Shown here piece by piece: positions 16,143-23,909 of a stretch of 64,000 nt of DNA. Under the pieces are notes generated by a model, which was given only the letters and a program-made list of their open reading frames with translations, searched no databases and was not told the origin of the DNA. The position numbers and the translations under genes are program-made. Position 1 is the first letter of the stretch. Every line of letters starts with the position of its first letter. This DNA comes from an uncultured Pelagibacteraceae bacterium (GTDB taxonomy: Bacteria; Pseudomonadota; Alphaproteobacteria; Pelagibacterales; Pelagibacteraceae), in assembly GCA_902594835.1 (NCBI GenBank), contig CACJNX010000001.1, positions 25,432 through 89,431 on the forward strand, in the 5' to 3' direction.

Positions 16143-16157
16143 TGATAATCATTCTCA
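16143..16157. promoter_or_regulatory. Fur-box-like site 1
   Basis: TGATAATCATTCTCA matches the 7-1-7 Fur consensus TGATAATnATTATCA with one mismatch. It lies about 50-65 bases upstream of the ferric iron binding-protein gene, which fits iron-dependent repression of that operon. It is also upstream of the divergent small membrane protein. Confidence 0.7.
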
Positions 16158-16169
16158 TTTTATTGTAAA

Positions 16170-16184
16170 TGCTAATCATTATCA
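16170..16184. promoter_or_regulatory. Fur-box-like site 2
   Basis: TGCTAATCATTATCA matches the 7-1-7 Fur consensus with one mismatch. It begins 27 bases after site 1 and ends 23 bases before the fbpA start codon. Paired sites suggest cooperative binding of a Fur-type repressor over the promoter. Confidence 0.7.
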
Positions 16185-16207
16185 ATCTAAAAAATGAAAA
16201 GGGTAAT

Positions 16208-17233
16208 ATGAAAAAGTTAGCGATAACATCAGTATTTTTGTTATTTGCATTTGTTTCTAGTTTATTTGCTAATGAAGTGAATATTTTTAGTGCAAGACAT
16301 TATGACTCTGATGTTCAATTATATGAAAAGTTCACGGCTAAAACAGGTATTAAAGTAAACGTAATTTCTGGTAAATCTGGTGCTTTAGAAAAAAGAATAA
16401 TAGAGGAAGGCGCAGATAGTAAAGCCGACCTTTATATAACTGCTGATGCAGGAAGATTAGGAGCTTTTGATGCTAAAGGAATGCTTCAAAGCGGTTTAAA
16501 TACAAATGCTATTAAATCTGCAGTGCCAAGTAATTTTAGAACTTCCAAATGGACGGGTATAGCAAAGAGAGCAAGAATTGTTTATTTCGCACCTGAGAGA
16601 GTTTCAGGAGCTGAACTAGCAGGTTTAACTTATGAAAGTTTAGCTGATCCTAAATGGAAAGGCAGAGTTGTTATAAGAGCATCTAACAATATCTACAATC
16701 AGTCATTAGTAGCATCTTTAATAAAAAATAACGGTAAAGCAGCCACAGCAGAATGGTCAAAAGGCATAGTATCTAACATGGCAAGAGCTCCAAAAGGAAA
16801 TGATAGAGCTCAAATACTTGCAGTAGCAGCAGGGGAAGCTGATATAGCTGTAGCTAATACTTACTATTTGGCACTTATGTTATCAGGTAAAAAAGGACCA
16901 GAGCAGCAAGCAGCAGCTAAAAAAGTCAAACCTTTCTTTCCAAATCAAGATGGCAGAGGAACTCATATGAACATTAGCGGCGCAGGACTTGTCAAAGGAG
17001 CACCGAATAAAGCTAATGCGATAAAATTAGTAGAATTTTTACTAAGTGAAGAAGCACAAAACCACATAGTAAATAATACTTTTGAGTATCCAATGATTGC
17101 AGGTGTTTCACCGCATCCATTAGTAGTTAATATGGGATTAGATTTTAAACAAGATCTTAAAACTAAAGTTGTTAACTACGGAAAATTACAAGCTGACGCT
17201 CTTGCAGCAATGACAGGCGCAGGTTGGAAGTAA
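16208..17233 (+). CDS. fbpA: Ferric iron ABC transporter, periplasmic binding protein
   Basis: This protein binds ferric iron in the periplasm and delivers it to the FbpB permease (FbpA/AfuA/FutA family). ATG 16208 is chosen because an AGGG-containing ribosome site lies just upstream and the signal peptide (MKKLAITSVFLLFAFVSS, cleavage near LFA/N) starts there; an in-frame ATG at 16169 would overlap a Fur box. The mature part begins with VNIFSARHYDSD, typical of the family, where the following Tyr/His positions bind iron. TYYLAL further on also fits the tyrosine ligand region. It has 341 residues, the usual length. Two Fur-box-like sites precede it, which supports iron as substrate. Confidence 0.92.
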   Translation: MKKLAITSVFLLFAFVSSLFANEVNIFSARHYDSDVQLYEKFTAKTGIKVNVISGKSGALEKRIIEEGADSKADLYITADAGRLGAFDAKGMLQSGLNTNAIKSAVPSNFRTSKWTGIAKRARIVYFAPERVSGAELAGLTYESLADPKWKGRVVIRASNNIYNQSLVASLIKNNGKAATAEWSKGIVSNMARAPKGNDRAQILAVAAGEADIAVANTYYLALMLSGKKGPEQQAAAKKVKPFFPNQDGRGTHMNISGAGLVKGAPNKANAIKLVEFLLSEEAQNHIVNNTFEYPMIAGVSPHPLVVNMGLDFKQDLKTKVVNYGKLQADALAAMTGAGWK

Positions 17234-17256
17234 GACCCAAAGTTGTTAGTGAAATT

Positions 17257-17319
17257 ATGAGGCGAACATTAAAAAAAAATATGAATTTGAACAGTTTGAA
17301 AACTGGATGTTCGCCTTGT
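17257..17319 (+). other. Long inverted repeat with nested hairpin between fbpA and fbpB
   Basis: AGGCGAACAT at 17260-17269 is perfectly complementary to ATGTTCGCCT at 17307-17316, and G-U pairs could extend the stem outward by three. Inside, CAGTT/AACTG (17292-17296 with 17301-17305) forms a second hairpin with a TGAA tetraloop directly beside the 3' strand. It could be an mRNA-stabilising or attenuating structure after the binding-protein gene. No T-run follows, so it is not a standard terminator. Confidence 0.45.
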
Positions 17320-17427
17320 ATGAATGAAGCAAAGAAAATGCAGAGGAAAATTTCTGATAGAAATTTGTCAGAAATAAAGATTCAAGAGATAAAAAGTATT
17401 GTTTCCTCGATATTTAAAGATAAATAA
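17281..17427 (+). CDS. Small CxxC protein in the iron operon, unknown function
   Basis: A 48-residue ORF from ATG 17281 (or 56 residues from ATG 17257) lies between the iron-binding protein and permease genes. It carries a CxxC pair in TGCSPCMNEAKKM, followed by a charged helical tail ending SSIFKDK. The CxxC could bind a metal or undergo redox chemistry, which would fit an iron-uptake operon, but that is inference. The start is uncertain because no strong ribosome site is visible, and the CxxC codons coincide with the 3' strand of the inverted repeat, so the signal may be RNA rather than protein. Confidence 0.45.
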   Translation: MNLNSLKTGCSPCMNEAKKMQRKISDRNLSEIKIQEIKSIVSSIFKDK

Positions 17428-17467
17428 ATATTTGACGTTTTTATTCTCAAGTCTTAAACCCTTACAA

Positions 17468-19090
17468 ATGTTTAATAAAAGCCCAAATTTTTGGTATATA
17501 AGTTCTTTTGCAGTATCTTTATTTGTTGCCATTCCAATATTAACTGTTTTTTCAAGCTATTTCAGTTCTACTAGCGAGTATATGGAACTTTTAAAATCAA
17601 CATTTTTAAAAGATTATATAATAAATTCTACAATAATTTTAGTTGGGGTTTTATCCTTAACTTTTATTTTTGGAGTACTCTCTGCATACTTCGTATCATT
17701 TTATAATTTTTGGGGAGTAAATTTTTTTAAATGGGCACTAATATTATCGTTTGCTGTTCCTGCTTATATTTATGCATACTCATTAACTGCTTTTTTTGAA
17801 AACTATGGGTCCTTGTTTTCTTTATTAACATGGATATTTGGTGAATATAATTACAACAAGCAGATACCAAAATTTGATGGGATGTTTGGTGCAATTATTT
17901 CGATGTCTTTTTCATTATTCGGATATGTTTATGTTTTAACTCGAGCTTCATTTTATCATCAATCAAATAACTTAATCGAAGTGAGTAAAAATTTGGGTTT
18001 AACCGCAAGAGAAAGTTTTTTCAGAATTATATTACCTTCAGCAAGACCTGCAATTGTAGCTGGTTTATCTTTGGTCGCTATGGAGTGTTTATCTGATTTT
18101 GGAACAGTCTCTTTTTTTAGTGTTTCAACTTTAACTACTGGAATTTATAATTCTTGGTTGGCTTTTGATGATTTGAATACTGCTAACCAATTATCATTCA
18201 TTCTTTTAATTATTATATTATCTCTATTTCTAGTTGAAAATTATTCAAGAGGAGGAGCTAAATATCATCAAAATACAAACGCAGGTTTTCGAAAAATACC
18301 AAAAATTGAATTGAAAGGAAAGAAATCCCTTTATCCAATATTCTTTTGCTCTACTATTTTTTTATTGAGTTTTATATTTCCATTAAGCCAGATGATTTAT
18401 TGGACAGTTAAATTTCCTAAATATTTTCAAGATACGAACATATTGGAGCTAAATTTTAATACTTTATTATTAGTATTATTAGCCAGCATTGTATTAATTT
18501 CCTTATCCTTTTTGATAAACTTTGGAAATAGAATATCAAAAAGTAAAATGTTAGATAATTTAAGTATGTTTTCAATTTCTGGTTATGCAATCCCAGGAGT
18601 AATTCTAGCTGTAGCATTTATTTCTTTTTTTTCATGGTTAAGCGATATTCTTACATATAATTTTGGTCTAGCCAGTATTAAAAGTATATTCATTGGTTCA
18701 ATATTTGGATTGGTAGCTGCATATTTTATTAGATTTTACTCTCTAGCCTTTAACGGAATTAGGTCGAGTTACCTTAAAATAAATCAATCAATAGACGACA
18801 GTTCTTACTTATTAGGTTATTCAAAATTTAGAACTTTCAGAAAAATTCATTTTCCTAATTTGAAAAATAGTATTTATTTAATTGGTATTTTAATTGCTAT
18901 CGAAATTATTAAAGAATTACCTATTACTTTGATACTGAGACCCTTTAATTTTGAAACTTTTGCAACAAAGGCTTATGCCTATGCATCACAAGATTTACTA
19001 GAGGCAGCAGCTTTGCCATCATTATTTCTTATATTCTGGTCGGCTGTTTTAATATTTTTTACTTCTAAGCATATACTTTCTGAAAAATAA
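17468..19090 (+). CDS. fbpB: Ferric iron ABC transporter permease (fused two-domain)
   Basis: FbpB-type permeases form the inner-membrane channel for ferric iron and carry two permease domains in one chain. Here there are 540 residues and about 12 membrane segments. The two EAA loops are visible: SKNLGLTARESFFRIILP in the first half and DDSSYLLGYSKFRTFRKIHF in the second. ATG 17468 (MFNKSPNFW) gives the usual N-terminus just ahead of the first membrane segment. A TTG at 17399 would extend it by 23 residues and overlap the CxxC ORF. The ATPase gene fbpC follows after 15 bases. Confidence 0.9.
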   Translation: MFNKSPNFWYISSFAVSLFVAIPILTVFSSYFSSTSEYMELLKSTFLKDYIINSTIILVGVLSLTFIFGVLSAYFVSFYNFWGVNFFKWALILSFAVPAYIYAYSLTAFFENYGSLFSLLTWIFGEYNYNKQIPKFDGMFGAIISMSFSLFGYVYVLTRASFYHQSNNLIEVSKNLGLTARESFFRIILPSARPAIVAGLSLVAMECLSDFGTVSFFSVSTLTTGIYNSWLAFDDLNTANQLSFILLIIILSLFLVENYSRGGAKYHQNTNAGFRKIPKIELKGKKSLYPIFFCSTIFLLSFIFPLSQMIYWTVKFPKYFQDTNILELNFNTLLLVLLASIVLISLSFLINFGNRISKSKMLDNLSMFSISGYAIPGVILAVAFISFFSWLSDILTYNFGLASIKSIFIGSIFGLVAAYFIRFYSLAFNGIRSSYLKINQSIDDSSYLLGYSKFRTFRKIHFPNLKNSIYLIGILIAIEIIKELPITLILRPFNFETFATKAYAYASQDLLEAAALPSLFLIFWSAVLIFFTSKHILSEK

Positions 19091-19105
19091 TATTATATTT
19101 AATAT

Positions 19106-20164
19106 ATGTCTATTAACTTTTTAGAAATTAACAACGCAACTTTTGTTGCTAGTAAAAAAAACAAAGTTTTAGATTTTAATCTTACAATCAAAAATGAGGG
19201 TGATATCATTTGTCTCTTAGGACCTTCCGGCATCGGAAAAACAACAATTTTGAGATCTATCGCTGGATTACAAAAGATACCTAAAGGTAACATTTTTTTA
19301 AAAGGAAAGCTCTTATCATCTGAAATCGACCATGTTGAACCTGAAAAAAGAAATGTAGCTCTTTCATTTCAAGATAATAGTTTATTCCCGCACTACACAA
19401 TTTTAGAAAATATAAATTTTGGTGCAAAAAGAAACAGAAACGCAAATTATAATTTTGAAACAGATGAATTAATTAAACTTTTACATTTAGAAGGTTTGGC
19501 AGAAAAATACCCTCATCAAGTAAGCGCAGGTGAGGCCCAAAGGGTCTCACTGGCAAGATCATTAATGTCAAAGCCAGATTTACTACTACTAGATGAGCCA
19601 TTTTCTAATGTAGATGAAAGTTTAAAAGTTGAATTGCAGCAAAATATAAAAAAAATTTTAAAAGAAAAAAAAATTACCACAATTATAGTAACCCACGACT
19701 CTTACGAGGCATTTTATATGGCAGATTATTGTGGAATACTTTTGAGCCAAACCATGAAACAATTTGATACACCGTATAATATTTATCATTATCCAAATTC
19801 TATTGAAGTTGTTAATTTTTTAAATAGGGGAATTCTAGTGGATGCAACAGTTTTAGATGATAGTAGTGTTGAACATAAGTGTTTAGGAGTGATTAAAGGA
19901 AACTTTGTAAAAAAATATAAAAAAGGTACGGCAGTAAAACTGCTAGTACAACCAGATGATTTAGAACATGACGATAAAAGCAATTTACAATTAGAAATAA
20001 TCGATAGAAAATTTAGAGGTACTAATTTTATTTATACACTTAAAACTAAAAATGATGATTTAATACCTGTATTTGTGCACTCACATCATATTCATCAACA
20101 TGAGGTTGAAGAAAAATTTGGAGTAAAAACACCGATTTATATTGACCATCTGGTGTGTTTTTAA
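19106..20164 (+). CDS. fbpC: Ferric iron ABC transporter ATP-binding protein
   Basis: This is the cytoplasmic ATPase that drives ferric iron import. It has 352 residues, as usual for FbpC/FutC. Walker A is GPSGIGKTT at residues 39-47, the signature reads VSAGEAQR, Walker B is LLLLDEP, and the H-loop VTHDS is intact. A C-terminal regulatory domain follows from about residue 240, ending with a His-rich stretch (VHSHHIHQHE) that could sense metal, though this is speculative. The gene completes the fbpABC operon, and a tRNA-Arg gene begins only 18 bases after its stop. Confidence 0.92.
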   Translation: MSINFLEINNATFVASKKNKVLDFNLTIKNEGDIICLLGPSGIGKTTILRSIAGLQKIPKGNIFLKGKLLSSEIDHVEPEKRNVALSFQDNSLFPHYTILENINFGAKRNRNANYNFETDELIKLLHLEGLAEKYPHQVSAGEAQRVSLARSLMSKPDLLLLDEPFSNVDESLKVELQQNIKKILKEKKITTIIVTHDSYEAFYMADYCGILLSQTMKQFDTPYNIYHYPNSIEVVNFLNRGILVDATVLDDSSVEHKCLGVIKGNFVKKYKKGTAVKLLVQPDDLEHDDKSNLQLEIIDRKFRGTNFIYTLKTKNDDLIPVFVHSHHIHQHEVEEKFGVKTPIYIDHLVCF

Positions 20165-20182
20165 GTAAAAGATATTATTCAC

Positions 20183-20259
20183 GCGCCCTTAGCTCAGCTG
20201 GATAGAGCATCGGTTTTCTAAACCGAGGGTCGTAGGTTCGAATCCTTCAGGGCGCGCCA
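20183..20259 (+). tRNA. tRNA-Arg (anticodon TCT)
   Basis: A full cloverleaf of 77 bases includes an encoded CCA. Acceptor GCGCCCT pairs with AGGGCGC. The anticodon loop TTTCTAA gives TCT, which reads AGA, the dominant arginine codon in this AT-rich genome. The T-loop GGTTCGAATCC is standard. It starts 18 bases after the fbpC stop with no obvious promoter of its own in between. Confidence 0.97.
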
Positions 20260-20263
20260 CAAT

Positions 20264-20524
20264 ATGATGACTAACAATTCCAATAATATTTATGAAATAA
20301 GTCAAGTAGACGGAGTAATTACTTTTAAAAATAAAAATACAACAATAGGTTTTATTCGTTTTAATGATAAAGGAGAAGTAGAATATATTTTTGTTAATCC
20401 AGCTTTTAGAAAACAAGGAGTTGCAAAAAAACTACTTAAATTAACAAAAGAAAAATTAGGAAAAGAACTTATTCCTCAAGAACCAATTAGTCCTTTAGGA
20501 AAAAAGCTATTTAATATAGTTTAA
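20264..20524 (+). CDS. Small GNAT-family N-acetyltransferase
   Basis: This short acetyltransferase has 86 residues. The acetyl-CoA-binding motif A is recognisable as YIFVNPAFRKQGVAKKLL in the middle of the protein, preceded by a beta-strand pair (GFIRFNDKGEVEYI). It matches the minimal GNAT type (YidJ/YjdJ-like) of about 90 residues. The substrate cannot be predicted. It starts 4 bases after the tRNA-Arg CCA and ends 4 bases before the D-malate dehydrogenase gene, suggesting a shared transcript. Confidence 0.75.
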   Translation: MMTNNSNNIYEISQVDGVITFKNKNTTIGFIRFNDKGEVEYIFVNPAFRKQGVAKKLLKLTKEKLGKELIPQEPISPLGKKLFNIV

Positions 20525-20528
20525 AATA

Positions 20529-21596
20529 ATGAATGAATATAAAATAGCATCAATAGCTGGAGACGGAATAGGTAAAGAAGTTCTTCCTGAAAGTATAAAA
20601 GTCTTAAATGAAGCTGCTAAAAAACATCAATTTAAAATAAAATTTGATGAGTTTGATTTTGCCTCATGTGATTACTATCAAAAACACGGGGCTATGCTTC
20701 CTACTGATTGGAAAGAAAAAATTGGATCTCATGATGCAATTTTTTTTGGAGCAGTTGGAGACCCATCAAAAGTGCCGGACCATATAAGTTTGTGGGGATC
20801 ATTATTAAAGTTTAGAAGAGAATTTGATCAATACGTAAATTTAAGACCTGTTAAATTATTTAATGGTGTTCCATGTCCATTAGCAAATAAAAAGCCAGGC
20901 GATATAGATATGTTAATTGTACGAGAAAACACTGAGGGAGAATATTCCTCAGTTGGTGGGAGAATGTTTAAAGAAACAGATAGAGAAATTGCAATTCAAG
21001 AAACAATTATGTCGAGACAAGGTGTAGACAGAGTTCAAAAATATGCATTTGAACTTGCCAAATCTAAGGGCAGAAAAAAAGTTACTAATGCTACTAAATC
21101 AAATGGTATTTCCATCACGATGCCTTTTTGGGACGAAAGATTTGATTTAATTAAAAAAGATTATCCTGATATCAAAACTGATCAATTTCATATCGACATT
21201 TTAACTGCCAGATTTGTTTTAACACCAGAATGGTTTGATGTTGTTGTTGCATCAAATTTGTTTGGAGATATTTTATCTGATTTAGGTCCGGCATGTACTG
21301 GAACTATTGGTATCGCTCCCTCAGGTAATATTAACCCTGAAAATAAATATCCATCTCTATTTGAGCCAGTTCATGGTTCAGCACCAGACATAGCAGGAAA
21401 AGGAATTGCAAACCCAATAGGACAAATATGGTCAGGCGCTTTAATGCTTGATCATTTGGGTGAAAAAGAAGCTGCAAAATCAATCTTAAACTCAATAGAA
21501 AAAACTTTATCAGTAAAAGAAAATCGAACGAAAGATCTACAAGGCAAAAGTAACACAGCACAATGTGCAAAGGCTGTTTTAGAAAATATTAATTAA
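20529..21596 (+). CDS. dmlA: D-malate/tartrate dehydrogenase (decarboxylating)
   Basis: This 355-residue member of the isopropylmalate/isocitrate dehydrogenase family is closest in pattern to tartrate dehydrogenase/D-malate dehydrogenase. N-terminal AGDGIGKEV, the substrate loop SLWGSLLKFRREFDQYVNLRP, the IVRENTEGEYSSVG motif and the cofactor segment HGSAPDIAGKG are all clear. It would oxidatively decarboxylate D-malate to pyruvate, or act on tartrate, with NAD. The SLWG...RREFDQY arrangement argues against LeuB, which has a different loop. zapE starts immediately after its stop. Family confidence is high; substrate confidence is moderate. Confidence 0.85.
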   Translation: MNEYKIASIAGDGIGKEVLPESIKVLNEAAKKHQFKIKFDEFDFASCDYYQKHGAMLPTDWKEKIGSHDAIFFGAVGDPSKVPDHISLWGSLLKFRREFDQYVNLRPVKLFNGVPCPLANKKPGDIDMLIVRENTEGEYSSVGGRMFKETDREIAIQETIMSRQGVDRVQKYAFELAKSKGRKKVTNATKSNGISITMPFWDERFDLIKKDYPDIKTDQFHIDILTARFVLTPEWFDVVVASNLFGDILSDLGPACTGTIGIAPSGNINPENKYPSLFEPVHGSAPDIAGKGIANPIGQIWSGALMLDHLGEKEAAKSILNSIEKTLSVKENRTKDLQGKSNTAQCAKAVLENIN

Positions 21597-22634
21597 ATGT
21601 CAAACATGAATTTACAAGATTCATTCGAAGAATTTTGTAGACAAAATAAGTTTGAAATAAATTCACATCAAAAAGAAATAATTTATTTATTAGAAAAATT
21701 TTTAAATCATAAAGGAACATTTTTAAGTAGTTTTTTTCAAAAAAAAGAAAAATTTTGTTTTTACTTATACGGTAATGTAGGCGTAGGTAAAACAATGTTA
21801 CTTAATTTTGTATACGACAGGCTGGAGATAAAAAAGAAAAGGCAACATTTTAACGAGTTTATGATTAATTTTCATGATTTCAGACATGAAAAAAAAGATG
21901 ATAGCACCATTAAAACATTTGTAAAAAAAATAAAAGAAAAATATGACTTACTATATTTAGATGAATTTCAGGTTACTAATATAGTTGATGCAATGATATT
22001 AGGTAAATTATTTGAAATAATTTTTGAAGAAAAAATTAAAATAATAATTACTACTAACACTAAATTGAATGATCTTTATAAAGACGGTCTACAAAGAGAG
22101 CAGTTTTTGCCTTTTATTAAAATTATAGAAAACTTTTCTATTCAAAAAGAGCTATTTATAGAAAATGATTATAGAACGAAAAACGATGAAAAATTTAAAG
22201 AAATTTTCTCTCCTTTAAATGAAAAAACTTCTTTTAGAATAAATCAGAGATTTCGTGAATTTACCAGAAATAAAGTAAAAGAGAAAAAAATAGTAAAAAC
22301 AAAAGGAAGAGATTTTGTTATTGAAAATTTTTATTCTGGTATTGCTAGATTTAAATTTAAAGATTTATGTGATAAAAATTTAGGAGCCGAGGATTACATT
22401 AATATCGCTAATAACTGTAATCATATTTTTATTGAGGAAATTCCTAAATTTAATGATGAAAATTCAAATCAACAATTAAGATTTATAACTTTGATTGATA
22501 TATTTTATGAAAAAAAAATTAGGTTAACTTTATCATTTGAAGAAAATTTTGAAGATTTAAGTTCGTCAAATAAACATTCAGAGATTTTTAAACGAACCGT
22601 AAGCAGGTTGTTTGAAATGACGAAAAGTCCCTAA
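21597..22634 (+). CDS. zapE: Cell division ATPase ZapE (AFG1-like)
   Basis: ZapE/AFG1 proteins are AAA-type ATPases that associate with the division ring in proteobacteria. The Walker A motif is GNVGVGKT near residues 59-66. The Walker B region is LLYLDEFQVTNIVDAMIL, diagnostic for this family, followed by a TTNTKLNDLYKDGLQREQFLPFI sensor region of family type. The length of 345 is near the usual 360-390. It abuts dmlA, and its product is not obviously related to that neighbour. In alphaproteobacteria zapE often lies near TCA-cycle genes. Confidence 0.9.
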   Translation: MSNMNLQDSFEEFCRQNKFEINSHQKEIIYLLEKFLNHKGTFLSSFFQKKEKFCFYLYGNVGVGKTMLLNFVYDRLEIKKKRQHFNEFMINFHDFRHEKKDDSTIKTFVKKIKEKYDLLYLDEFQVTNIVDAMILGKLFEIIFEEKIKIIITTNTKLNDLYKDGLQREQFLPFIKIIENFSIQKELFIENDYRTKNDEKFKEIFSPLNEKTSFRINQRFREFTRNKVKEKKIVKTKGRDFVIENFYSGIARFKFKDLCDKNLGAEDYINIANNCNHIFIEEIPKFNDENSNQQLRFITLIDIFYEKKIRLTLSFEENFEDLSSSNKHSEIFKRTVSRLFEMTKSP

Positions 22635-22724
22635 TTATAAGTAGTATTATCATATATATTGGAAGAGGTTATTGAATTATTCTATATTTAGTGCCTGCTT
22701 AAAATTGTAATTCGAACCAAAAGA

Positions 22725-22730
22725 TATAAT
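22725..22730 (+). promoter_or_regulatory. -10 element of a probable aapJ promoter
   Basis: TATAAT, preceded by GA, lies 74 bases upstream of the aapJ start codon. A poor -35-like AATTGT is found 16 bases further upstream. Transcription would start near 22737, just before the palindrome at 22741. Confidence 0.45.
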
Positions 22731-22740
22731 AATCCACCCG

Positions 22741-22761
22741 TTTTGAAACATCGTTTCAAAA
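22741..22761. promoter_or_regulatory. Operator-like palindrome upstream of aapJ
   Basis: TTTTGAAAC (22741-22749) and GTTTCAAAA (22753-22761) form a perfect 9+9 inverted repeat with a 3-base centre. It starts 11 bases after a TATAAT -10 box, where a repressor would block initiation. Alternatively it is a short 5' leader hairpin protecting a highly expressed mRNA. No T-run follows, so it is not a terminator. Confidence 0.55.
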
Positions 22762-22803
22762 ATATTGTTAACAATAATAATAACTAAAGAGGATTATAAT
22801 AAT

Positions 22804-23850
22804 ATGATCAAATCAATCAAAACTTGGATTTTAGTTGGATTTGCATCTTTGCTTTTAGTCGCTTGCGGCCAAGGCGGAGGAGGAGCTGGTTCAAAAAAAT
22901 CTAAAACTTTAGACAATACTAAGAAAGCTGGTTTTGTGAAATGTGGAGTTTCGCAAGGTCTTCCTGGTTTTTCTAATGCTGATGCATCTGGAAACTGGTC
23001 TGGTATTGACGTAGACGTATGTAGAGCTGTTGCTGCAGCTGTATTAGGTGATGCAGACAAGGTTAAATACACTCCGTTAAGTGCTAAAGAAAGATTTACG
23101 GCATTAACATCAGGTGAAATCGATGTACTTGCTCGTAACACTACTTGGACATTATCAAGAGATGCTGACATTGGCTTAACTTTTGTTGGTGTAAACTTTT
23201 ATGATGGTCAAGGTTTCATGGTAAGAAAAAATTCTGGAATAAATTCTGTGAATGATTTCAAAAACGGTATTTCTGCTTGTACAAACACAGGTACGACAAC
23301 CGAGCTTAACATGAGAGACTTCTTTAATTCAAAAAACATAAGTTACGAGCCAATTGCGTTTGAAAAAGCAGACGAAGTTGTTCAAGCTTATGACGCTGGA
23401 AGATGTGATACTTACACTACAGATAAATCTGGTTTAGCGGCACAAAGAACTAAAATGTCAAACCCAGATGAGCACAAAGTATTACCTGAAACGATTTCTA
23501 AAGAACCATTAGGTCCTGTTGTAAGACAAGGGGATGCAGTATGGGAAGATATCGTAAGATGGTCTCTAAATACTATGATCGAAGCAGAGGAATATGGTGT
23601 TAATTCATCTAACGCTTCTAGCCTAAAAGACTCTGAGAACCCAGCTATTAAAAGATTAGTTGGTTCTGAAGGTGAATTAGGTGCTGCTTTTGGTCTAGAT
23701 AATGACTGGAGCTTAAGAATTATCGAGCAAGTTGGAAACTACGGTGAAAGCTATAAAAAACACATAGCTGACACTGGAATTTTACCTAATAGAGGTCCTA
23801 ATCAATTATGGACTAAAGGTGGAATTCTTTACGTACCACCAGCAAGATAA
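22804..23850 (+). CDS. aapJ: General L-amino acid ABC transporter substrate-binding protein (lipoprotein form)
   Basis: This binding protein of the AapJQMP general amino-acid importer has 348 residues, the usual length. ATG 22804 is preferred because AGAGGA precedes it and it begins with a clean signal sequence. That signal carries a lipobox LVAC with Cys at residue 21, followed by a Gly-rich linker, so the protein is predicted to be lipid-anchored. Family motifs include GVSQGLPGFS, WSGIDVDVCRAVAAA and TTWTLSRDAD. Codon use is richer in G and C than in the permease genes, consistent with high expression. A terminator hairpin follows. Confidence 0.93.
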   Translation: MIKSIKTWILVGFASLLLVACGQGGGGAGSKKSKTLDNTKKAGFVKCGVSQGLPGFSNADASGNWSGIDVDVCRAVAAAVLGDADKVKYTPLSAKERFTALTSGEIDVLARNTTWTLSRDADIGLTFVGVNFYDGQGFMVRKNSGINSVNDFKNGISACTNTGTTTELNMRDFFNSKNISYEPIAFEKADEVVQAYDAGRCDTYTTDKSGLAAQRTKMSNPDEHKVLPETISKEPLGPVVRQGDAVWEDIVRWSLNTMIEAEEYGVNSSNASSLKDSENPAIKRLVGSEGELGAAFGLDNDWSLRIIEQVGNYGESYKKHIADTGILPNRGPNQLWTKGGILYVPPAR

Positions 23851-23865
23851 TTGCTAATAAAATTA

Positions 23866-23897
23866 AAAAGGGCTGGATTTATCTGGCCCTTTTTTTT
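23866..23897 (+). terminator. Rho-independent terminator after aapJ
   Basis: AAAAGGGC (23866-23873) pairs with GCCCTTTT (23886-23893) across a 12-base loop and continues as a T-run to 23897. It lies between aapJ and aapQ. It should make most transcripts end after the binding-protein gene while allowing some read-through into the permease and ATPase genes. Confidence 0.85.
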
Positions 23898-23909
23898 ACT
23901 CTCAAAATA

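Noticed and set aside
22635..22803. A riboswitch in the 169-base leader of aapJ
   Set aside because: I could not match glycine, SAM or other known aptamer cores. The only clear element is the short palindrome after the -10 box.
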